From the NCBI RefSeq assembly GCF_024199985.1, contig NZ_JANARS010000001.1, forward strand, positions 744,001 to 808,000: a DNA stretch of 64,000 nucleotides. Direction: 5' to 3'. The notes under the pieces were generated by a model. The model made no database searches and was not told the DNA's origin. It saw only the letters and a program-made list of their open reading frames with translations. Source of the stretch: Nocardioides pinisoli. GTDB taxonomy: Bacteria > Actinomycetota > Actinomycetes > Propionibacteriales > Nocardioidaceae. Numbering within the stretch: position 1 is the stretch's first letter; each line of letters starts with the position of its first letter. Of this stretch, positions 1-7,442 are shown piece by piece. Both the position numbers and the translations under genes were made by a program.

Positions 1-601
1 TGGTGTGGGCGGTGTCGAAGAACCCGGGTCCGGCCGACGTCGCCGTCAGCCACAGCGCGCCGTCGTCGCGCACCGGACGGCCGTCCTCGCCGGTGACGAA
101 CCGCGTGTCGCGGAGGCCGAGCTGCCCGAACCCGCCGGCGACCCCGCCGCCGGACGGGAGCTCCACCCGGAGCCCGGCGAGCGCGTCCTCGTCGCGGGTG
201 TCGACCTGGAGGCCGGTGCCCTCGGCGGCGACCTCCCGGAGGTCGTGCCGCGCCCGGGCCACCCACCCGGCCGCCTCGCGGCTCCAGGCCGTCACGTGGG
301 TGCCGGTCAGGGTGAGGCCCAGCCCGGTCGGCTCCGCGGCCTTGTGGAAGCGGCGGCTGCGGAGGGTCCCGGCCCCGGGGACGTCCAGCGACACCGACCC
401 GTCGACGATCGAGGCCGCGATCCGGTGGTCCCCGAGGTGCATCGCCACCGGGCCGTCGAGCTCGGACGTCGTCGCTGCGACGTAGGGCGCGAGCACCGGC
501 ACGGCGAGCTCGCCGCCGGTGTCGGTCTCGACCTGCACCGCCCCGGGCGCGACCAGGTCGACCGGGCGGAGGCGGCGGACGACCTCGAGGCGGGGGAGCA
601 C
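1..601 (-). CDS. Hypothetical protein, C-terminus off the window edge
   Basis: About 200 codons are visible, read from a GTG at 601-599 to the left edge of the window. This frame is a better candidate than the overlapping ones: it is open throughout and gives a protein-like composition rich in G, V, L, D and E, with repeated short beta-strand-like stretches such as LTLTGTHVTAW and LQVDTRD. Its start lies 20 bases after the stop of the hydrolase at 621, with an AGGATGGG purine stretch before it, so the two probably share a transcript. I do not recognise the family; the all-beta look and the motif FVTGEDGRPVRDDG would suit a secreted or glycosidase-like propeller protein, but that is a guess. 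Confidence 0.55.
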   Translation of the reverse strand, partial: MLPRLEVVRRLRPVDLVAPGAVQVETDTGGELAVPVLAPYVAATTSELDGPVAMHLGDHRIAASIVDGSVSLDVPGAGTLRSRRFHKAAEPTGLGLTLTGTHVTAWSREAAGWVARARHDLREVAAEGTGLQVDTRDEDALAGLRVELPSGGGVAGGFGQLGLRDTRFVTGEDGRPVRDDGALWLTATSAGPGFFDTAHT

Positions 602-620
602 CGGCCCATCCTGCCGGACC

Positions 621-1395
621 TCAGCCGGCCAGCAGGTAGCCCAGTCCGACCGCGGCCGGCATCTTGCCGCCGGCGACCCCGACGTGCGACATGCCGTCCC
701 ACACCACTGCCCGTCCGTCCGGGACGCCCGCGGCGGTCCGCTCGAAGAGGTCGCGGGTGTAGAAGTCGTCCGCCGTCCCGCCGAGGACGAGGGTCGGTGC
801 CGTGACCCGGTCCAGCCGCGGCTCCAGGTCGAGCTCGTCCTCCGCGGCGATGGTGACGAGCATGTCGCGCGGGTCGGACGTCGTGAGCCGCCCCATCACC
901 CAGCCGGCCGGGCGGGTGAGCAGGCGCAGGCGCGGCGGCGTCGCCGCGGCCACGATCGTGGCCGTCGCGGCGCCCGAGTCACCCGCCGCCGTCAGCCGCG
1001 CGACCTCGGCCATCACCGCCCTGCCCCGGGACGAGAGCCGGCAGGCCGCCCCGGCGAGCACGAGTCGTCGTACGAGCTCGGGTCGGTCCACGGCGAGCTG
1101 CAGGGCGATCGAACCGCCGGTCGAGGTCCCGTGGAGGAGGACCGGCTCACCGAGGTCCTGCTCGATCGCCGTGGCGTAGTCCGCGGCCAGGTCGGCCACC
1201 CGGGCGCCGGTTGACGAGGTGGACGGTGAAGTGGCGGGCGAACGGCGCCGCCCATGCCAGGGACGCCCGCCGGGTCGTGCCTGCGGGGTTGGCGTGCTCG
1301 GCCGTGAGCCCGGCGGCGACGAGGAGCACCGGCCCGTGCCCCGTCCTCAGGTAGGGCACGCCGCTGCTGAAGGTGCCTTCCTCGACCTCGGGCAC
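621..1395 (-). pseudogene. Alpha/beta hydrolase, frame-disrupted near 1200
   Basis: The C-terminal 192 codons (1199 to 621) carry the nucleophile elbow HGTSTGGS, an acid-bearing segment LGGTADDF and the late histidine in DGMSHVG, the order expected of a serine alpha/beta hydrolase. The missing N-terminal part is in another frame just upstream: from a GTG at 1395 it reads VPEVEEGTFSSGVPYLRTG, then a strand-like LLVAAGLTAEH, and ends in VHLVNRRPG at about 1206, where family members normally run on into a segment like MADLAADYA. Here that segment begins in a different frame. A short deletion (my estimate from memory of relatives is 17-20 bases) or an indel would explain it. A shortened 192-residue product from GTG 1199 is possible but would lack the first strands and oxyanion region. 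Substrate unknown. Confidence 0.6.
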
Positions 1396-1455
1396 GCTCC
1401 CACGGTAGGCGTCGGGGGCCGAAACGTCCGACCGGACCAGACCAGGCCGGGCATG

Positions 1456-1494
1456 CAGAAGGGCCCCGGTCGGGACGTGACCGGGGCCCTTCTG
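1456..1494 (-). terminator. Terminator hairpin after tRNA-Phe
   Basis: A perfect 16-bp stem (1456-1471 with 1479-1494) closes a 7-base loop just past the 3' end of tRNA-Phe. There is no long T-run, as is common in GC-rich actinobacteria. It probably ends the tRNA transcript and may also insulate the hydrolase. Confidence 0.7.
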
Positions 1495-1500
1495 TGCTTG

Positions 1501-1574
1501 TGGGCAGGGGCGGGGTCGAACCGCCGACCTATCACTTTTCAGGCGATCGCTCGTACCAACTGAGCTACCTGCCC
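1501..1574 (-). tRNA. tRNA-Phe (GAA)
   Basis: The minus strand folds as a full cloverleaf: acceptor GGGCAGG with CCTGCCC, D-stem GCTC/GAGC, anticodon loop CTGAAAA with anticodon GAA, T-arm GGCGG-TTCGACC-CCGCC and discriminator A. CCA is not encoded. Confidence 0.95.
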
Positions 1575-1620
1575 AAGCGGGACGAGAATACATGAGCCCG
1601 GTGGCGAGGCGGGAATCGGC

Positions 1621-2955
1621 TCAGGCGCGCGGGGGGAGGTAGGCGGGGAGCTCGAGCCAGAACGACGATCCGACGCCCGGCGTGGACTCGCCCCGCACCG
1701 CGCCCCCCTCGCGCTCGGCGATGGTGCGCGACAGCGACAGCCCGAGCCCGCTGCCCTGGGTGGTGGGCGCCGCGAACCGCACGAACGGCTCGAAGACGTG
1801 CGCGAGCTGCTCGGGTGCGAGCCCCGGCCCGTCGTCGCGCACGATGATGCGCACCATCGGCTTCGCGCTCTCGCCGACCAGCTCCTCGGCGAACAGGTGC
1901 ACGGTCCCACCGTGGGGGTGGTGGTGGACGATCGCGTTGCCCAGCAGGTTGGCGAGGACCTGGCGGATCGCCGACGGGTGTCCCCACGCCGCGAGGCGGG
2001 GGTCGACGTGGGCCTGCATGTCCACGCCGGCCGTGCGGGCGGGAGTCCGGTGCCAGTGCATGACGTCGGCGACCGCGTCGGCCACCGAGACCTCCTGGCG
2101 CTGGTCGTCGGCCGACATGGCGCGACCGGCGCCGAGCAGGCTGTCGACGATGGTGAGCAGCCGCTCGCACGACCGGACGATGACCGGCCCGTCGCGCTTC
2201 ATGCCGGTCGCGACGTCGTCGGCGGTCCCGTGCTCGGCGTCGTCGAGGAGGCCCTCGGTGTAGCCCAGGATGGCGGAGAGCGGCGTACGCAGCTCGTGCC
2301 CCACCGCGCCGAACAGTTGCTGGGCGGCGAGCTGTGCCTCCGCGCCCGCTTCGAGGGCCTCGGCGAGGGAGCGACGCGACTGCTCGAGAGTGAGGTTGGC
2401 GATGATCGCGGCATTGAGCACCCTGAAGTCTGCGACCAGCTGGGCAGGCCATTCGCCGGCGGTGCCGCTCACAGCCGTGAGGCTGCCGTACATGGCACCA
2501 GCGGAGGTGAACGCCGTCGCGGCGAGGCTGGCGATGCCGGTGCGGACGAGCTCGGAACGGTCCTGGTCCGCCTCGGCTGGCAGGCGATCCCGGTCGACGA
2601 TGACGACGAGCTCACCCGTTCGAGCGTGCCGCGACATCCACGGCATGCTGAGTGCGGCCTCCGGGCCGGCCTCGGGCGGCGGAATGACGGACACGGTGGT
2701 GTCGGGCGCGCCCCACTCCCGGATCCAGGCGCGACCGCCGAGCTCTCTCCAGGACTGCGTGTTCTGCGGCCGGACCCGGGTGAGCACCGAGACGACGACC
2801 TCGACCCGTTCGTAGGTGAGCAGGTGACCGGCCGCCAGGTCGATGGCGCAATCGGCGCTCATCTCACCTGACGTGATGGCCATCGCGAGCTCGACCGCCG
2901 CAGGTGACGACGCCGCCGGGGCTGACGTGTCCTGGAGGACGGACGGCTCGGTCAC
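1621..2955 (-). CDS. Sensor histidine kinase with GAF-like N-terminus
   Basis: This 444-residue kinase has an N-terminal soluble sensor region (about 20-190, GAF-like by composition), a helical linker, a HisKA H-box with the phospho-accepting His near 220 (FGAVGHELRTPLSAIL), and a HATPase domain with N-box NLLGNAIVHHHPHGG, G1 DDGPG and G2 GSGLGLSLS. No transmembrane segment is evident, so it should sense a cytoplasmic signal. Its GTG start (2955) overlaps the P450 stop in a GTGA junction, so the two are translationally coupled. The only nearby partner is the receiver-only protein at 4293, at the head of the same minus-strand cassette; the pair probably works together. What it senses cannot be read from sequence; a product or redox state linked to the P450 is a reasonable guess. 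Confidence 0.9.
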   Translation of the reverse strand: MTEPSVLQDTSAPAASSPAAVELAMAITSGEMSADCAIDLAAGHLLTYERVEVVVSVLTRVRPQNTQSWRELGGRAWIREWGAPDTTVSVIPPPEAGPEAALSMPWMSRHARTGELVVIVDRDRLPAEADQDRSELVRTGIASLAATAFTSAGAMYGSLTAVSGTAGEWPAQLVADFRVLNAAIIANLTLEQSRRSLAEALEAGAEAQLAAQQLFGAVGHELRTPLSAILGYTEGLLDDAEHGTADDVATGMKRDGPVIVRSCERLLTIVDSLLGAGRAMSADDQRQEVSVADAVADVMHWHRTPARTAGVDMQAHVDPRLAAWGHPSAIRQVLANLLGNAIVHHHPHGGTVHLFAEELVGESAKPMVRIIVRDDGPGLAPEQLAHVFEPFVRFAAPTTQGSGLGLSLSRTIAEREGGAVRGESTPGVGSSFWLELPAYLPPRA

Positions 2956-4064
2956 AGGTCGTGCTCCGATCGGGGCGCAGCGGTGAACCAGCAGGGGGTG
3001 GGCGAGATGCCTCGACTCTGGTCGATGCGCACAGTCTTGCTCAACTGCAATTCGTGCTTCGCGCCCCATGCCGCGAGGGCGACGAGTATCCCCATGCCGA
3101 GGTTGCGACCCGGACACGCGTGCGGACCGGCGCCGAACGGCAGCCAGGCGCCCGGGCGGCGTCCTCCGTCCTGCCAGCGCCCGGCATCGAACTGGTCCAG
3201 TCCACCGGGGCCTCCGGGGACCAGGTCCGACAGACGACCGAGCAGCAGCGGGCTGACGAAGACGACGCGGCCCTGCGGGATCGTCGTCCCCCCGAGCTCC
3301 ACCTCGCGGGTCGTGACGCGGGCGGTGAGCCACGTCGGGGGAGTGAGGCGCAGCGTCTCCCAGGCGGCGCTGGTCGGCTCGACGGGGGCGGGCTGCTGGG
3401 CCAGCCACGCGAGCAGGAACGCTCCGGCGGCGATCGGCACCTGGATGCCGGCCGCCAGCATGGTCGCCGCCTGCTGGGGCGAGAGGTCGACGTCCGGCTC
3501 TGCGTCCAGCGCTTCCTCGAGGACGTCCTCCAGCGCGATGCGCGTGTCGCGCTCGGTGCGCCGGACGCGCCCCCACCGCCACGGGCGCCGGTGGGCGGCG
3601 ATCACCGGGCCGAGCGCGTCGATCCAGGCGAGGACGTGGTCGCCCACACGGTTCCGCGTCTCGTCGCTGGCGGACGGAAGGACGGCCGACGTGGTCGACC
3701 GGGCCACGGGACGCCGCAGCAACAACATGGCATCGTATGGCACGTCGGGCCGCGTGCGGCGGTGGTCGGCCAGCGCGGCGGTCCACTCGCGCTCGAAGGT
3801 CGCGACGCCGCGCGCCACAGCGTCCGGGGGCACCGGAGCGAAGACGGTGTGTCCCGAGCGGGTCTCGCCGCGACTGCCGGACAGGTCTCCGGTGCGGTTG
3901 ACGTTGCCGGGGAAGTCGAACGCCTCGGGATCGGCCAGGACGCGCCTGGCCTGGGCGAGGTCGGTGGCGAGCCAGGGCCCGCCGGGGGCGAGGGCGGCCG
4001 CGCCGGATCGCGGCGCGGAAAGGACCGCGCCGAGCTGGCCACCGGCCGACTCGACGCGGTCCAT
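2952..4064 (-). CDS. Cytochrome P450, atypical I-helix; candidate peptide-modifying enzyme
   Basis: The heme-binding loop WLPFGAGPHACPGRNLG places the cysteine ligand near residue 317, and the K-helix ExxR is present as ETLR (236-239). The I-helix segment (about 203-222, LAAGIQVPIAAGAF) lacks the usual acid-threonine pair for oxygen activation, a departure also seen in P450s that couple aromatic rings rather than hydroxylate. The chain is about 370 residues from the ATG at 4064, slightly short for the family; a GTG at 4133 in the same frame would add 23 residues but overlaps the peptide gene upstream. I chose 4064 because it lies just after that peptide's stop and has GTGAGG before it. The last codon overlaps the histidine kinase start. 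No ferredoxin gene is adjacent. The position directly behind a 29-codon peptide gene with Tyr and Trp near its end suggests peptide cross-linking (inference). Confidence 0.85.
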   Translation of the reverse strand: MDRVESAGGQLGAVLSAPRSGAAALAPGGPWLATDLAQARRVLADPEAFDFPGNVNRTGDLSGSRGETRSGHTVFAPVPPDAVARGVATFEREWTAALADHRRTRPDVPYDAMLLLRRPVARSTTSAVLPSASDETRNRVGDHVLAWIDALGPVIAAHRRPWRWGRVRRTERDTRIALEDVLEEALDAEPDVDLSPQQAATMLAAGIQVPIAAGAFLLAWLAQQPAPVEPTSAAWETLRLTPPTWLTARVTTREVELGGTTIPQGRVVFVSPLLLGRLSDLVPGGPGGLDQFDAGRWQDGGRRPGAWLPFGAGPHACPGRNLGMGILVALAAWGAKHELQLSKTVRIDQSRGISPTPCWFTAAPRSEHDL

Positions 4065-4105
4065 CTGCCTCACGCTGTCGCGATCGCGGGCGGGCCGCTG
4101 GTGGT

Positions 4106-4195
4106 TCAGACGCGCGGGGGCGCCGGACGCCACGCGTACGGCATCTGGTTGACGGCGCGCTTGCGCTCGATGGCGGTGCGGATGCGGTTCATCAT
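4106..4195 (-). CDS. 29-residue peptide, candidate RiPP precursor for the P450
   Basis: A short reading frame starts at tandem ATG codons (4195-4190) with GGAGA five bases upstream, one of the clearest ribosome binding sites in this cassette. It encodes 29 residues: a basic, helix-like first half (MNRIRTAIERKRAV) followed by NQMPYAWRPAPPRV. The second half holds Met-Pro-Tyr-Ala-Trp, which matches the M-x-Y-x-(H/W) spacing of biarylitide-type minimal RiPPs, whose partner P450 joins the two aromatic rings. The stop at 4106 lies 42 bases before the preferred P450 start. Expression is supported only by the ribosome site, position and composition. An alternative is a leader peptide that regulates P450 translation. 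No protease or exporter gene is next to it. Confidence 0.5.
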   Translation of the reverse strand: MMNRIRTAIERKRAVNQMPYAWRPAPPRV

Positions 4196-4224
4196 GATGT
4201 TCTCCAGTGGGGTGGGGTGGTGGT

Positions 4225-4242
4225 GCACGCCGGGCGGCGTGC
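4225..4242 (-). other. Hairpin between response regulator and peptide gene
   Basis: A 7-bp perfect stem (4225-4231 with 4236-4242) with a 4-base loop sits in the 97-base gap between the regulator stop and the peptide start. It could attenuate read-through, or act as an RNA processing or stabilising element so that the downstream genes are expressed at a different level. Confidence 0.35.
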
Positions 4243-4292
4243 GGGGGACCAGCGCGTGGATTCCATCGCCCGTGGTGAGACAGGGATCGGGG

Positions 4293-4682
4293 TCAGGGCT
4301 CCAGGTCGCGCAGGGTCTCGGCGATCAGGTCGGTCAGCTGCTGGATGCGCAGCGGCTTCTGCATGACTGTCGTGATGCCGAGTTCTTGGAGGACCGCGCG
4401 GTTCTCGCCGGCCCAGGCGGAGATGACGACGATGCGCAGCTCGGGTGCGACGTCGGGTCGGTCGCGCAGCCAGCGCACCACCTCGACGCCCGTCATCCGG
4501 GGCATGGTCAGGTCGAGCAGCATGACGTCGAAGCGCTCGCGCTGGAGGATCTCCACCGCGTCCTGGCCGTCGTAGGCCGTCGAGGCGTCGTGACCGGCCC
4601 GCTCGACCAGGCGGCAGAAGACGTCGCGGATGTCCTCGTTGTCGTCGACCACGAGGAATCGCAGCTGCCGGTCAGTGCTCAC
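4293..4682 (-). CDS. Single-domain response regulator
   Basis: A CheY-like receiver of 129 residues with no output domain. The acidic pocket DD (13-14), phospho-acceptor Asp57 in MLLDLTMPRM, the Ser/Thr switch in VVISAWA and the invariant Lys in MQKPL are all present, so it should be phosphorylated. It heads the minus-strand cassette ending in the histidine kinase at 1621, the likely donor. There is no Shine-Dalgarno sequence before the GTG start; a TAATCT box ends six bases upstream, so the mRNA is probably leaderless. With no DNA-binding part it must act through protein contact or as a phosphate sink. Confidence 0.9.
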   Translation of the reverse strand: MSTDRQLRFLVVDDNEDIRDVFCRLVERAGHDASTAYDGQDAVEILQRERFDVMLLDLTMPRMTGVEVVRWLRDRPDVAPELRIVVISAWAGENRAVLQELGITTVMQKPLRIQQLTDLIAETLRDLEP

Positions 4683-4694
4683 GAGTCAAGATTA
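4683..4694 (-). promoter_or_regulatory. Likely leaderless promoter -10 for the RR-peptide-P450-HK cassette
   Basis: On the minus strand TAATCT (4694-4689) is followed after six bases by the GTG start of the regulator, the spacing of a leaderless actinobacterial promoter. A TTGACT hexamer occurs twice 10 bases apart here, overlapping the -10, which could be a regulator site. Confidence 0.4.
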
Positions 4695-4808
4695 GTCAAA
4701 CCTGTGGCAAGTCGTGGCGTGTCTGCGAAAACTCGTCGCGGTTGGGAGCGCGGCGGCCGCTGCCCCTATGCTGGTCGCTGCTCGATCGGGTCCGTCCCGG
4801 ACGAGCTG

Positions 4809-4881
4809 GCCCCCATCGTCTAGCGGCCCAGGACCCCGCCCTTTCACGGCGGTAGCGCCGGTTCGAATCCGGTTGGGGGTG
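4809..4881 (+). tRNA. tRNA-Glu (TTC)
   Basis: Full cloverleaf with acceptor GCCCCCA, anticodon loop CTTTCAC (anticodon TTC) and a T-arm containing GGTTCGAATCC; discriminator G at 4881. Confidence 0.93.
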
Positions 4882-4981
4882 CGATCCGGCCGGGGGTCGA
4901 CGCCGATTGGGTGTCACCGAAGAGCATGGGTTAGAGTTCCACCCGCTTCACCAGCACGACCGGAGGAGCACGAAGCATCCT

Positions 4982-5058
4982 GGCCCCGTAGCGCAGTTGG
5001 TTAGCGCGCCGCCCTGTCACGGCGGAGGCCGCGGGTTCGAGTCCCGTCGGGGTCGCCA
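4982..5058 (+). tRNA. tRNA-Asp (GTC), CCA encoded
   Basis: Acceptor GGCCCCG pairs with CGGGGTC, the anticodon loop CTGTCAC gives GTC, the T-arm contains GGGTTCGAGTCCC, and CCA follows the discriminator G directly at 5056-5058. It follows tRNA-Glu by 100 bases and probably shares its transcript. Confidence 0.94.
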
Positions 5059-5062
5059 ACGC

Positions 5063-5104
5063 ATGACCGGAAGGGTGAGCCACCAGGCTCACCCTTCCGG
5101 TCAT
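5063..5104 (+). terminator. Terminator after tRNA-Asp
   Basis: An 18-bp perfect stem (5063-5080 with 5087-5104) with a 6-base loop, followed by TTTC, four bases beyond the tRNA-Asp CCA. Confidence 0.85.
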
Positions 5105-5159
5105 TTCAGGCAGGGGCGCTCCGGCGTCCCCGTTTCGTCGTCGCTCCTAGGCTGGCGCC

Positions 5160-5513
5160 ATGCCGATCGACCTCGACCCCGCCGCGTTCGACGCCATGGT
5201 GGAGCGAGCCCTCGACGGACTTCCCGACGACCTCGCCCGGCTCGTGGACAACGTCGTGGTCCTCGTCGAGCCGGAGGCGCCGGCCGACGACCCCGACCTG
5301 CTCGGGCTCTACGACGGGCTGGCGCTCACCGAGCGGCCGGCCAACCACGCGGGCATGCTGCCGGACCGGATCCTGCTCTTCCGCGGTCCGCTGCTCGACA
5401 TGGCCGACACCGTCGAGGACCTCGAGGAGGAGGTGCGCATCACCGTCGTCCACGAGGTCGCCCACCACTTCGGGCTCGACGACGGGCGTCTCCACGAGCT
5501 CGGCTGGGGCTGA
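5160..5513 (+). CDS. Minimal zincin-type metallopeptidase family protein
   Basis: A 117-residue protein with the zinc-binding HExxH motif as HEVAHHFGLDD close to its C-terminus. This matches the small DUF1025/minimal zincin family common in actinobacteria: an acidic N-terminal half, a central strand region (VVVLVEPEAP), then the helix with the metal site. No signal peptide, so cytoplasmic. The substrate is unknown for the family. It starts 55 bases after the tRNA terminator and appears monocistronic. Confidence 0.88.
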   Translation: MPIDLDPAAFDAMVERALDGLPDDLARLVDNVVVLVEPEAPADDPDLLGLYDGLALTERPANHAGMLPDRILLFRGPLLDMADTVEDLEEEVRITVVHEVAHHFGLDDGRLHELGWG

Positions 5514-5543
5514 CGGGCGCTACGCCACCCCGCCAGCACCCGG

Positions 5544-5879
5544 CTAGACCAGTCCGGCGCCGACCAGCCAGCCGAGGGCACAGGCCCCGACGGCGAGCAC
5601 CGTCGTCGCGACGACGTAGCCCGCGCCCGCGCGCCCCGGTCGCTCGACCGCCTGCACCGCGAAGGTGGAGAAGGACGTGAAGGCGCCGCAGAACCCGGTG
5701 GCCAGCAGCGCCCACGCCGCCTCGCCGAGCGACAGCGCGGCGAACAGCCCGAACAGGCCCGAGCCGATCGTGTTGACGGCGAGCATCCCCCGCGGCACGT
5801 AGCCGTCGAGCCGCGCGACGACGTAGCGCAACGGTGCACCCACCGCGGCGCCGAGGGCGACGAGGAGCACGGTGCTCAT
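5544..5879 (-). CDS. crcB: Fluoride efflux channel CrcB, subunit 2
   Basis: A four-helix membrane protein of 111 residues with the Fluc signatures APLRYVV near the N-terminus, GMLAVNTIGSGLFG (the polar asparagine track) and GFCGAFTSFSTFA (the phenylalanine box). CrcB/Fluc channels assemble as dual-topology dimers that release fluoride. The neighbour at 5890 is a second CrcB only 10 bases upstream in the same operon, so the channel is probably a heterodimer of two fixed-topology subunits. No fluoride riboswitch was seen ahead of the operon. Confidence 0.93.
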   Translation of the reverse strand: MSTVLLVALGAAVGAPLRYVVARLDGYVPRGMLAVNTIGSGLFGLFAALSLGEAAWALLATGFCGAFTSFSTFAVQAVERPGRAGAGYVVATTVLAVGACALGWLVGAGLV

Positions 5880-5889
5880 CCGGTGTACG

Positions 5890-6291
5890 TCATCCCAACG
5901 CCTCCTCGGGTTCCGGGCGGCGGGCGAGGTGCTGGCCCAGCGCGGCGGCGGAGAGGCCGGCGGCGAGGGTGAGGGCGAGGTAGGCGCCGGCGACACCGAC
6001 GTGACCCTCCGCGGCGAGGTGGCGTGTCTCGCCGGCCCATGCCGAGACCGTGGTGAACCCACCGAGCAGGCCGGGGCCGAGGGCGGCCGCGACCCGTCTC
6101 GAGCGGCGTACGACGGCCAGGACCGGCAGCAGCCCGAGCGCGAACGCCCCGACGACGTTGATGGCCAGCGTCGGCCACGGGAGGAGGGAGTCAGGCGCGC
6201 CTGCGTCGACGAGGTGGCGCAGCACGGCGCCGGTGGCGCCGCCGGCGGCGACGAGCAGGACGTCGACGGCCCGGAGGGGGTGGTGGGTCAC
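5890..6291 (-). CDS. crcB: Fluoride efflux channel CrcB, subunit 1
   Basis: A 133-residue CrcB/Fluc protein with ATGAVLRHLV, TLAINVVGAFALG and GLLGGFTTVSAWA, matching the pore asparagine and the channel Phe/Thr box. The GTG start at 6291 overlaps the stop of the ATP-binding regulator upstream in GTGA, so the three genes 7220-5544 look like one operon. The C-terminus after the fourth helix (HLARRPEPEEALG) is longer and more charged than in its partner. Confidence 0.92.
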   Translation of the reverse strand: MTHHPLRAVDVLLVAAGGATGAVLRHLVDAGAPDSLLPWPTLAINVVGAFALGLLPVLAVVRRSRRVAAALGPGLLGGFTTVSAWAGETRHLAAEGHVGVAGAYLALTLAAGLSAAALGQHLARRPEPEEALG

Positions 6292-7220
6292 CCGACCCGG
6301 CTCGTGGACGCCGACACCGAGCCGGGCCTGCCGTCCCACGGCTGGGCGGCCGCTCCGTCGAGCTGGTGGACGAGCTCGGAGAGCAACCAGTTGTGCAGGG
6401 CGCGCTGGCGTGGGGTGCGGGCCATGGACAGCAGCCGCTCGGCCCGGCAGAACGCGTCGGCGACGTCGAACATCTCGGTCATCGTCACGAAGATGGGACC
6501 GGCCTCGCGGACCATCGGGAACGCCACGTCGACCCGCGGCAGCCCGCGCGCCTCGGCGTCGGCGATCTGGGCGCGGAAGGTGTCGGGGAACTGCCGCTCG
6601 AAGTTGGCGAACATCGACGTCAGGTCGCCGGCGAGGGGGTAGTCGGACTGGTGCGACAGCGACAACAGGCGCAGCTCGCGGCGCAGCTCGTGGTACTGCC
6701 GCTTGAGCGAGGTGTAGAGGGGCACGTCGATGCGCAGGAGGCGTACGTCGACCGCGCCCTCGCTGGTGGGCTCGGGCCGGGTGCGGTCGTGGTGGTCGAT
6801 GACCCACTCCGCGGACCCGGAGTCGGCCATCTCGGCAGCGGGCTCGAACCAGACGATCTTGCCGTCGGACTCGATCGTCGCGCCCCAGGCGACGGCGCAC
6901 TGGGCGACCATCGCCAGCCCGCGGCCGAAGGTGAGCAGCAGGTCGAGGTCGTCGCCCTCGACCGGGGCGGGCGGCACGGGCGGGCGGGGCGAGCCGTCGA
7001 CCACCTCGATGCGCGGGTGGGAGGCGGTGCCGCGCACGCGGACCTTGTAGGGGGCGGACGCGTGGAGGATGGCGTTGGCCACCAGCTCCGACACCCCGAG
7101 CTCGGCGCACTCCACGAGGTCGGGCCGCTCCAGACGCTGGCACACGTCACCGACCCAGCGACGCGCGTCGGCCGCAGCGCGCGGCGAGGACGCCAGCGTC
7201 AACTCGGAGCTCAGCGGCAC
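6288..7220 (-). CDS. RsbW-like ATP-binding regulatory protein with extra C-terminal domain
   Basis: The first 120 residues are a GHKL ATPase of the anti-sigma/SpoIIAB-RsbW kind: N-box ELVANAILHA, a G1-like VVDGSPRPP and a late GRGLAMVAQ. The remaining 190 residues are a helical domain of unknown role containing LRRELRLLSLSHQSDYPLAG. The overall layout resembles actinobacterial ATP-binding regulators that accompany PP2C phosphatases, but no sigma factor or anti-anti-sigma gene is adjacent. The start is the GTG at 7220 with a weak AGAG upstream. It is coupled by GTGA to crcB, which is unusual company for this family. Confidence 0.75.
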   Translation of the reverse strand: MPLSSELTLASSPRAAADARRWVGDVCQRLERPDLVECAELGVSELVANAILHASAPYKVRVRGTASHPRIEVVDGSPRPPVPPAPVEGDDLDLLLTFGRGLAMVAQCAVAWGATIESDGKIVWFEPAAEMADSGSAEWVIDHHDRTRPEPTSEGAVDVRLLRIDVPLYTSLKRQYHELRRELRLLSLSHQSDYPLAGDLTSMFANFERQFPDTFRAQIADAEARGLPRVDVAFPMVREAGPIFVTMTEMFDVADAFCRAERLLSMARTPRQRALHNWLLSELVHQLDGAAAQPWDGRPGSVSASTSRVG

Positions 7221-7442
7221 TGGGACTCTTTTCAGGGGTACAAACGGGGTGGGCAGTCCAGTGGAGCAATGATTGCCCAGCAACGGATGGTTCAAACCTC
7301 GACCATCACCATAGTTTCTTTCGGGTCGGGGTAGTGGTGTGAGCAAGCAGACTCGCCCGGCGTTTCGCGCCGCGCACGCCCGAGGAGGACAATCGACGTG
7401 GCAGCGGACGGCACGACGCATCTTCGACCCCAGGAGCTTTCC

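Noticed and set aside
5..805. A 266-codon plus-strand reading frame at the left edge
   Set aside because: Arginine- and proline-rich with no recognisable domain; it overlaps the minus-strand hydrolase and hypothetical protein, which have family motifs and consistent third-position GC.
4700..5060. A tRNA-targeting integrase site at tRNA-Glu or tRNA-Asp
   Set aside because: No integrase gene and no duplicated tRNA 3' end was found within the window.
5890..7143. A 417-codon minus-strand frame reading through crcB
   Set aside because: Only its last 133 residues are CrcB; the remainder is out of phase with the RsbW-like gene and purely R/P-rich.
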